64,000 nucleotides of DNA from Burhinus oedicnemus (lineage: Eukaryota; Chordata; Aves; Charadriiformes; Burhinidae): assembly GCA_008921705.1 (NCBI GenBank), contig VFFE01007854.1, positions 437,214 to 501,213 of the forward strand, in the 5' to 3' direction. Below, one piece after another: positions 55,565 to 64,000 of the stretch. Positions within the stretch are counted from its first letter, which is position 1. The number at the start of each line of letters is the position of its first letter. Below the pieces are notes generated by a model. It saw only the letters and a program-made list of their open reading frames with translations. It was not told where the DNA came from and made no database searches. The translations under genes were made by a program, and so were the position numbers.

Positions 55565-58500
55565 CTACCTTGGTGACTTGCTATTGGGTATCTTTTATCT
55601 TCCTTCATTTCATTTTAGCCTGTTCAACCAAGTCTTTTTATTCTGTTTTGTTATTCCTTAGAAAGATATATCACAGATGATGCCCTGCTAGTGAATATGT
55701 CTTTAACCGATGTATATTTAATATCCTTTTTCTAAACTCTTTTGATTTACTGTCTCTTTTTATCCCCTGTGATAATAACTAGTCAATATATTACCTTGAG
55801 ATTTTTCTTCCGAAGTTTTCTCTTTCCCTTTTCACAAACCTAAATATATGTTGGCCAATGGCCAAGTAATTTTCCATATCAGCAACCTCTCTGCTTGCGT
55901 GCAGTCAGGAGAGATGTGCCTCTTGTAAAGTCTGCTTTTCTCTAAAATGCGGAGTTCTTGTACTCTGAAAAATCCCCAAACTTTCTTTTTAAAATTAGCT
56001 GGTCAACCACGTGCTAGCTTCCTGCTTCTGGTTTCATTATTTTCATGCACCTTTGTTCAGATTTCCCTACTACTACTCAATAACACTTAATACCAAAGTA
56101 ATACTTTATGCTAAAATTGCACTCACTGAACTCAACGGTAAACTCATGATATGAGGTATCATGAAGATGAAGGGTGGTAAAATTTTATTCCAATTGATAT
56201 GAATCGCTCCACCACCTTTGACACTACTCTTGGAAGCTGTTGAATATGGATTGGTGAGCTGAAGTTAATGGATGATCTTGTTGCAGTGGTCCATGATCCA
56301 GAGAACCAGGAGTGAAATCAGGAGCTAACACCAGTTTCACCTGAGAAAGATGAGAATTGGGGGGTAAGTTCATAGAACAGAAGTCCAAATGTAGCCCTGA
56401 ATTATGCTTCTGTAACTACAAGATGGTTTGACGCATGTAGATTAAATTATTGGTGTACATCAATGTAGAAAAAAACCCCAGAATTTGGCTCTATGTGGTA
56501 GATAATTTTTTTTTAAAGCCTAAACCTCTACTAGTACATGAAACAAAGCAAGGCACAGGACTGAGCACTGTCCACACTGTTTAGTTGCTAGTTCACCCCT
56601 GGGTAGTTTTTGACCCATGCTAACTAGCACTTTCCCAGCAATGCTCTGCAAGGAGATATTCCCAACACGTAGCATGCAAGGAGACCTCCCTGGTTTTTGG
56701 GGAGAGAAGGGAATTCAGCCTTATGGACCTGTCCTGCAGTATTTGCCTTCAGGACTGGAGAAATGGGTCATGATTTAGATGAAGCTGATGTAGAGGGCAG
56801 GCAATATCGCTGTGCAATGCATCTTCTATGAGCCTGGAAGAACAGGTAGTGAATCCAGTCCAGACATGTGAGTTTTCAGCACTGAGCTAAAGCCTCATTT
56901 ATGGAAGGTGCACTTACAACAGACATCACTCCTTTGTGATTCAGGCACTGAAAAAAAAACCCCAGATAAGCAATAATTACCTGTGCCACCTTATTTCATT
57001 CTTTATAAACTAAACGAGCCCCCCCCCCAAAGATGTAAGCAAATCTGGAGTAGGCGGAAGAGGGTATGTAAAGGGTTAAAGCAAATCTCTTAGGATGACA
57101 TGGTTGAAATGGTCCTGTGTGCTCTGTTGTAGGTAATTCTTGAGCATGCACAGCAGTAAAAGGAGACAGAAGGCAGCAGTGGAAATCTAGTTGAAAACAT
57201 GTGTAGCAGGAAGGGACTTTTGGCACATAACAGACAGCATGAAAAGGTCACACAAGCTTGTGTGGGTGGTGGAAGACACCACAGAGACTTGCACCCTCAC
57301 AGAGGTATAAGGATGATATTTATCGCTAGACTCTGTAAGTACCAAAACAAAGACACAAAAGAGAGAAGGGGATTGACTGTTTCAGAAGATAAAATCAACT
57401 GCAGAACAGAGGGAGGAGAAGGGGCCAGGCACTGAGGTGGGAGTTGCAAGGTGCCTTTAAAATAAACAGGGAAACCCCTTCATTGAAGAGACATCAAGGA
57501 CCTCTGCTGGCATGGCCACAATGGCAGATGAAGGATATGGCAGGTCTGGCCCTTTTTCCCTTGGAGTCAACGAAAAAAAGCTGTTTCCTCAGGAATATAA
57601 GATTGGACCTCATTGGATTTTAAATGCACTGTGTTAAAATACCTGTAATGTATGTGATGAAATATTCCTTGGCATCTTCTTACAGAAGAGCTTTCAGTTT
57701 TAGTTCATTTACTCTGAAGGGTCAGATACATTTTGATCACTGCTGAGTGAGTGATGGAGACAATAATACCCTAAAATGCAAGGCCCGATATAAACAGAAA
57801 TCAGGCCCAGTTTTGTGTATAATTATTTTTGGCGGGGTTTAAACAGAAACTAAAATCTGATCCAAATGGTGCTCAAAGCCTCTGTTGATGTGTTGAGGGA
57901 CAAGTCTTTCATGTGTTGCATGAATCTGGGAGTGCCACAATATAGCACACAGCCTCTGCCCTTTTTCTGGTTCAGGTCTGGTCTTGGACTGTCCCATGGG
58001 TAAGACAGTACCTGTGTCATGGGGACTGAGCTCACAGCCTGCAGCTAGTGACCTTCTACCAACCATATGGGTCCTCTCTGCCAACCTAGACAGTGCACTG
58101 AAGCCTGAGGGTGAAAACAATGTGAACTCATGATAAAGTCTGAAATCCCATATTGTTACATTGGGTAACCAGGCTCTTGGCTCCTCTCATAATCTTGAAG
58201 AAATTCCTTTTGAAGTCAGGGCAAGTCCCCACTGAACTTCAGTGAAGAAGAGCTCTCCAGTCATCTGAACGGCATGTCGTGAGTGATGAACTGTGGGCAG
58301 ATACCCCTCAGTGGGACACTGGCCTTGAAAATTTAGAAAGAAATGTTGAGACTCATGTTGCTGAGTGCTTTATTTGTGCCTACCACCACTCTGAGGCAGC
58401 AGTAGGCTTATGGGTCGTGGGTTGACTATGAGCTCTCTGCTTCACAGCCTGTGTAACATTGTCACAATACAACAGGTTGTTAAGGGGTTTTTTGAGTGGT
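55565..58500. other. Gene-free stretch, nothing recognised
   Basis: About 2.9 kb of unique-looking DNA. A short poly(C) run lies near 57019. No exon, RNA gene or transposon was recognised. Confidence 0.5.
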
Positions 58501-58504
58501 TTTT

Positions 58505-58541
58505 TGTTTTGTTGTTTTGTTGTTTTTTTTTTTTATTTTTT
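58505..58541. repeat. T-rich tract at the left gap edge
   Basis: A T-dominated low-complexity segment with a few G and A runs directly into the assembly gap. Confidence 0.85.
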
Positions 58542-58561
58542 NNNNNNNNNNNNNNNNNNNN
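58542..58561. other. Assembly gap, 20 N
   Basis: Twenty ambiguous bases between a T-rich tract and a T5C14 run. The gap is probably of unknown true size, because homopolymers on both sides would break an assembly. Open frames drawn across it are not meaningful. Confidence 0.99.
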
Positions 58562-58580
58562 TTTTTCCCCCCCCCCCCCC
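58562..58580. repeat. T5C14 homopolymer pair at the right gap edge
   Basis: Five T then fourteen C directly after the gap. A C14 run is rare, and the reverse strand G14 could form a quadruplex that impedes sequencing. Confidence 0.9.
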
Positions 58581-58584
58581 AACC

Positions 58585-59160
58585 AATCCAAGTGTTTTCT
58601 TTGGATCTTTTAATTCTAAAGAACGACTGTCTTCCTCAAGGCACCATCAAAGGACATTTCCAGCAAAGACCAAGTTCCTTAACTAACACATACTGGGAAA
58701 ACTCTGCTGTCTTTTATGGAGCTACCAGCCATATAGCCCAGGAGGGACTGGCACGAGAGGTTTCTGAGGCCAAAGCACTAATGGAGAAGCAAGTCCTGTG
58801 GCTATTGCAGAGGAAATGATATTAATAAAAGTATTTCAGAAAATTCTGGATTCCTTCCAGTCAGACGGATTTTTTTATTATGTTTAAATACTCGTGTCAG
58901 GGTCTCATTTACTCCAGACTTTTAGGAGAGCAAAGGGCATTCCTGAATGTCACATTCTGTATTTTTCCATTCTATCTCAGACACATTTGATTTAATTTCA
59001 TCAAGGCAGACAGTGTTCTCCACAAAAATAAGTCCACTGTCACTTTTCTATGATGCTGATTTTCCTTTTTTCCCTTCTAAATAACAGTATGAGTATCTAC
59101 CCCCTCTTTAGAGACCTTTTTGAGGCAGTCTGAAGGACTACCTGGAGGAACAACATGGTA
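58585..59160. other. Gene-free stretch, nothing recognised
   Basis: Unique-looking DNA. An open frame ends near 58817 and an AATAAAAG word follows at about 58824, but no splice or domain evidence supports a gene. Confidence 0.45.
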
Positions 59161-59164
59161 ACCA

Positions 59165-59290
59165 CATTCAGCAGATGGGGGACCGAGGCAGAGGGAAGTG
59201 ATTTATTCAGAATCACCCAACAGTTGACCCCAAAAGCTGAGCTGGGGACAGGATCCAAACCTCTGAAATCTCAGGGTAATGAGTGAGTAC
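59165..59290 (-). repeat. MIR-like SINE relic
   Basis: The words GATGGGGGACCGAGGCAGAG, GGGAAGTGATTTATTCAGAA, TCACCCAACAGTTGACC, GAGCTGGGGACAGGATCCAA and ACCTCTGAAATCTC follow the order of the reverse-complemented MIR (GATGGGGAAACTGAGGCACAG, GTGACTTGCCCAAGGTCACAC, AGCCGGGATTCGAACCC). A mutated B-box word GGATCCAAACC is visible. Confidence 0.6.
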
Positions 59291-59294
59291 ATAA

Positions 59295-60160
59295 GTCTCA
59301 CCTGAGCTCAAAGCCAAGGGGAGGCTAGTTTTGCATGGATTTTAACTTGAACAGTGTGCTTTGGACAGAAGCTGCTTCTTCAGGTTAGTAGTTCGCTCTG
59401 ATAGTAGAAGAAACTGTTGGAATTTAGAGTCCCCCTTCTAAGTCAACATATAAAATATAATGCATATGTACATGTGGGTTTTAAGCTGGTTGGGTCACTA
59501 GGGACACTCAAATTTAGTTTCAGCAGCTGTTTGCTTCACTCCTCAGGCTGTGCATGTCATCTTCATGGCAGGCTCCTGAAGGAAGAGGATGTCCTGTGAT
59601 GTGACCTGATGAATGGATGGGTCCTTTTTCAGTCTGACCCCATGCAAAGACTGGGGACCCTTTTCTGTTTCGTATAACACAGTGCAGATACTCATCTCTG
59701 CAGCCATGCCATTCGCTCTGGATCATACCCATCTTGAGGGGTTGTCATTTCCCGCCCTTAGATTTCTGCATCAGAAAACTGTGGATAGAGACATCCTTCT
59801 TAAAAAAATATGAAGTCTACAGGTAAAAAGCCTTGCATACGCAAGATAAATATTTCAACTGTGTGGATTCCAGTACTCTTAAATACTATGTATTCCTATT
59901 TCAGGAGCGAATTTTTCTTACGTGGCAGACCCAGACAGAGGAAATCACTCCCATTGTGTGGGGAATTCCAGCATTTCAAAATTTGTTTTGGTAATTAGAC
60001 GTTGCGATATTTCATGGAATGGAAAGTCTAAGCCTTTTTAGGAGAAGCACAGAAACACACTTATCAAAGGGGAGATCATTAGCCTGAACTACTTGGCACA
60101 GGTGGGGACTCAGCTGGCCTGGGGTATGTAGTCCTGACCACCACACTTTAAAAAAAGTAA
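59295..60160. other. Gene-free stretch, nothing recognised
   Basis: Unique-looking DNA without recognised elements. Confidence 0.5.
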
Positions 60161-60167
60161 TAAACCA

Positions 60168-60603
60168 TTTGGAAAGCATCCAGAGGAGAGTACCACGAAG
60201 GAGAAGAGGTTTAAGAAAACATGACCTATAATGAAAAGTTGAAGGAATTGAGTTTGTTTAGTCTAGAAAAGCAGCAAAGGAAGGGAGGCATGATAAGAGT
60301 CTTCAAATATATAATAGGTTTTTAAAAAGAGGACAGTGATCAATTATTCTCTGTGTCCACTGCTGGTAGGACAAGAAGAAATGGGCTTAATTTGCAATGG
60401 GAAGAGTTTTAGGTTAGTTATCTCAAAATCCTTGTAACTCTGTAGACAGGAACAACACAAACTTGATGGGCTGCAGAATCATTACCCCTGGAACTCTTTT
60501 AAGGAAGGTTAGACACATATAAATCAAGGATGATCTAGAAATATTTGATGTTATATCAGAACAAAGGGTCAAGTTGGACATCCCCTTGAAGTCCTTGCCA
60601 CTT
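60168..60603 (+). mobile_element. Ancient CR1 (L3-like) LINE fragment
   Basis: The words GGAAAGCATCCAGAGGAGAG, AAAACATGACCTATAATGAA, AATTGAGTTTGTTTAGTCTA, GGAGGCATGATAAGAGTCTT, CAAATATATAATAGG and AGGACAAGAAGAAATGGGCT follow the order of the old amniote CR1/L3 3' end. It ends AAGTTGGACATCCCCTTGAA and GTCCTTGCCA. Divergence is much greater than in the avian CR1 copies, no open frame survives, and no ATTCTATG tail remains. It therefore represents an older transposition wave. Confidence 0.8.
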
Positions 60604-60754
60604 TACTCTCCTGTAAAGTGCTTTATCTTGGTAATGCCCGCACATTGTCATAGAAATCACAGAGTACATAAAGCATCTTGTATTATTGTGTACTGTCATT
60701 CTAATTAATGAAGAATATTTGCAAAATTTTAATATTAAAGGTCAAAATCAGGAA

Positions 60755-60792
60755 AACAAAATAAAATAAAACAAAAAAGTAAAAAAAAAGCA
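60755..60792. repeat. A-rich low-complexity tract
   Basis: AAAATA/AAAACA-type units followed by an A9 run. Simple-sequence DNA. Confidence 0.75.
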
Positions 60793-61327
60793 AAGGGAGA
60801 AGGTCAAACTAAATATTCCATTTCACCTTGGAGTTTTTTTGAAATGTTGCCAACAAGAATATTATCACAGTTGACTAGCTCCCAAGAAACATCTTGATTT
60901 TGATAAATCAGCTTTTTCTGATAGAAAGCTGTATAATCTAAAGAATGTTAACCAATGCTGTTGCAATAGGAGGGCTGATGGACCTTTAAAACCCTGATGG
61001 GTTTTACTCTAGCTATGAATAGAGAATATATTTTTAGCAAAACTTCACTTCCCGCATGGTGGATTTGGGATGGGAAACGGTATTTATAGTACAGTCCTTC
61101 TTTCAGAGCTTACGAAAGGCAGTTCTTGCAGGGGACTATCTGTGGACAGATGAGGAGAGTTCTCCTCACTACTGTTGGAGTTTCAAAGCTGAAGATAATG
61201 AAAGCTTGGCAGCAGCTGGAGGAAGCTGAGCAGCTGAGGGGAACCAGCAAAGTTATCATCTCTCTGAGTGGGATTTAATGTGTGAGGGGTGATCCAGTCT
61301 CTGATAATTTCTATATGCTTGGAAGTG

Positions 61328-61342
61328 AAAAAAAAAAAAAAA
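61328..61342. repeat. Poly(A) tract, 15 bases
   Basis: An uninterrupted A homopolymer with no retroposon body attached. Confidence 0.85.
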
Positions 61343-64000
61343 GACTAAAAAGTTGTGGAGAATAAAGACCTAATTATCTCTGTCTTCTAAGCCTCGCTGC
61401 AAGTTGCATGGAAATTCCTTTTGGGTCAGAGAAGTGCAATTACTCAGTAATCTGTGGGGAGATTTCATCCTATAATCACCTGATATTTGTTTACCAACAG
61501 TTCTCATTAAATTTCCCTTAATTAAGAAGCAGTTACCTTGTATTTAGGGCCCTGTGATTGTCATTGACACTTTCTGAGAGTGAAAATTGCTCTAGCTTGT
61601 AGAAGTGGATGTGCCCTTGTTAAAACCATATAAGTTGGCCTGGGGGTGAAAGATGGACCTGATGGACCAAGGCTTCCTGTGTGCCTTGGGATTCTCAGGC
61701 TTTTGATGACACAAGGCTTTATTTTACTGTCACTACAACCATTCCATTCCTGGAAATTACCTTGCCCCAGTCCAATATTAGAGTCTCTGTGATGTGATAA
61801 CATACTTGGAAGTTGTGTTTTTAAAGGGATCTGAGTTAGATGAGACCACGCTCATCCTTGGAAATGGGCAGTATGGGGATATTACAGCCCAACACCCAAG
61901 TGCTGATCCTTGTGTGCAGAGATGTTTTTACAGACATCCATGGGGAAGCCCTGAATGGTGCATGAGCAGCTGGAGCAACTCCTTGAGGAAGGGGTGCCAG
62001 ACCTGTGCTGCACGGTCCCTCCTGCCAGTGGCACCATTGCAGGCGGTTGGGCTGTTACTATTGCACAGGGACACCTCATAGGCCTTGCACATAGCTAACA
62101 GGAAGAGAAGTGGCAAGAGAAGTTGGTGAGAAAGAACTGACCAAGAGCGTGTAGAGCGCAAAACTAATTTTTTTGATCAAAACCTTTAAGAAAAAGTTAA
62201 CTAAATCTTTGGGATCCTGTCATAAGCCCAAGAACTGTAGAAACAGCAGCTGAGATACACACACAACTTATGCAGAGACCCTTCTGGAGAAACTATTTTT
62301 CTTCTTTTGACTACAGTAAAAAAACCTCAAGTGTGGCTGAATGTTGGATGTAAAACCCCCAAAGCAAATAATTCATAATGAATGCCCTATCCCATTTTAA
62401 TTCACTCTGTGTTGTCTCTATATGGCAGGATATCTAGAGGCCAAGTACTGTTCTCTGTAATGTTGGTGCAATCCCATTGATACATTGATTTCAGGAGGTC
62501 ACACCAGATTATCATAATGGCTCCTTCAGGCCGTAAAAATCTATGAATACGAAAGCATGGGAGAGCAAGTTGAGGAGAATGCAGAAAACTTAACTTTGTA
62601 TTTTTGTGTGGAGGAGACAGGGAAGAGTGAGGGACTGTAATGTAAGAGACATAGGGCCTTTTGATCATGAATGTGAACACTTTTCAGGTTGGTACCTGTC
62701 GAAAGCTGCTACTATTTGATGGCTCTAGCGTAGCTTATGTGAATCCAGCTGCCGGTCTCTGTACAGTTCCTTGGAGCTAAAAGTCTAGTGAAGTCAATAA
62801 AGAGGCTTCATTGACTTCAACAGGTCTCAAATCCAGCCATCAGTGGATAAATGTTCACAACATCAAACTGTCCACTGTATGATGCCTCCTGCATTCAATT
62901 TAACCCTCACATCTTCTACCCTCCAACACGACCCAGCTTTATCTGAATATCTGCTTTGCAACCCAGGCAGAAACAATGACGCCTTCTTAAAAACCGGCTT
63001 TTGAGTGGGTACTACTGTAATAAAAGACTGACACTCTGTAAAAACAAATGTTGCAGTGAGAACCGATTGAATTTCCTCCATAAAAGTCTCTCGAATACCC
63101 ACATCCCTTCCCCAGGGACAAGTTTTCCATAAACAGGCAACATTCTTTTTTTTGTTGTTGTTGTATTTTTAACAGTCTTGTACAGTATCTTGTCAAGATG
63201 TCATCAATACAATTGCTTTGACATTTTTAGTGCAGCGTTTGGAAAGCAGATTGGGTTTTTCAGTCTGGCAAGCCAATATAAGTCAGTCTCCGATACTTAA
63301 TTTCTCTATGAGATCCTTCACTTCTATTATAAACAGATCCAGCAGTTGAGAGATAAATTTCTTGGTAACAGTTTGGACTTTTTTATGAACCACCTGCAAG
63401 TTTTCTGCAAACAACATGTTTTATGGGAGCTCAAGGCAATGTTCACCCATCAAGACCTGACAGTAAGAAGTGGATGAATGAGGCCTTATCTCAGCCACAC
63501 ATGTAACCTTCTGTGTCCCCTGGCTTGACCTCCCTCTGCACTCATTTATGAAAATGATTCATCTTTAAAGAGCTTCCTCGCTCTGCCTGGAGGCTGTAGA
63601 TCTTTCTGCACTGGACTTGTGTAGGCTGAGGTTATAAACTTCAGCATGGAAAGCATACAGAGGGGCTCAATTTTGAACATCAGGGGAAAAAAAAAAGAAT
63701 CTGTACACTGTGTACAAACTTAAAGAGGCAGGTTAAAACGCAGACAGTTAAAAACTCTCTTTTTGTGAATACTGAGAATTTTAAAAAGGGGGTGGCTGAA
63801 AAAGTGGGTCTCTCTTATTGATGTCATGGCAGATTTTTAAGATCAAAATAATTTTTTGAAAGCTATGTGTGCTTCTTGCTTTATGTGCATTTTTTTCCTG
63901 GCCAATAACAAGTTTAAAATAATGGATTTCTAATCAGTATTACTTCCTGGCTCTCAGACATTCACACTAAGATGTACCCCAGATTCAACAGCTGGGGTGG

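Larger units (their letters stand above)
60610..64000. other. Gene-free stretch, nothing recognised
   Basis: About 3.4 kb of unique-looking DNA with A-rich patches but no gene, RNA or transposon recognised. A decayed dispersed motif (GTGAAGTCAATAAAGAGGCT, TTCATTGACTTCAACAGG) lies at about 62789-62825. Confidence 0.5.

Noticed and set aside
58410..58819. Open frames running across the N gap in all three plus frames.
   Set aside because: They exist only because N codons are read through, and the flanks are homopolymer.
58680..58840. Possible terminal exon with an AATAAAAG polyadenylation-like word.
   Set aside because: The upstream frame starts inside the assembly gap, no acceptor site or domain is evident, and isolated AATAAA words are common in AT-rich DNA.

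Overview
The window reads as non-coding DNA from a bird genome. The main evidence is a set of CR1 (chicken repeat 1) LINE fragments of the avian kind. They are 5'-truncated and encode the C-terminal end of the CR1 reverse transcriptase. Their 3' ends terminate in short ATTCTATG/ATTCTGTG tails rather than poly(A). Degraded amniote MIR-like SINEs and an ancient L3-like CR1 copy fit the same origin. A run of 20 N marks an assembly gap. I found no host protein-coding gene, exon series, rRNA, tRNA or operon-like structure. The longest open frames either have no recognisable protein character or are CR1 reverse transcriptase.

Layout. From 1 to about 19.1 kb the DNA is single-copy-looking, with homopolymer tracts, a few MIR-like relics and two CpG-rich patches (5587-5629 and about 9485-9725). 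A short CR1 3' end lies at 19124-19362. From 19.4 to 34.1 kb no CR1 is visible. This stretch includes an AT-rich block (about 26.4-28.5 kb, plus 31.04-31.33 kb) rich in homeodomain, SOX-like and POU-like words, which I read as candidate conserved non-coding regulatory DNA. From 34.1 kb onward CR1 becomes frequent: 34.1, 37.5-38.2, 41.1-41.8, 48.3, 50.3-52.45, 55.0-55.5 and 60.2-60.6 kb. Two loci are nested (CR1 inside CR1, opposite orientations).

The most distinctive local structure is an 11-copy, 44-bp minisatellite at 40448-40931. Two sequence types differ at two linked positions and mostly alternate, giving an 88-bp higher-order period. Other points of interest are a G-rich tract with quadruplex potential beside a homeodomain-motif cluster (44.63-44.79 kb), a 13-copy AAT microsatellite, and an ancient tRNA-like repeat family that I cannot name.

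No genes act together here. The window is best described as an intergenic or intronic segment containing decayed retrotransposons and possible distal regulatory elements. I saw no previously undescribed protein system. The novelty candidates are structural (minisatellite, nested CR1s, CpG and G-rich patches) and regulatory (candidate conserved elements). All family assignments come from reading and memory of consensus features, not from a database search.
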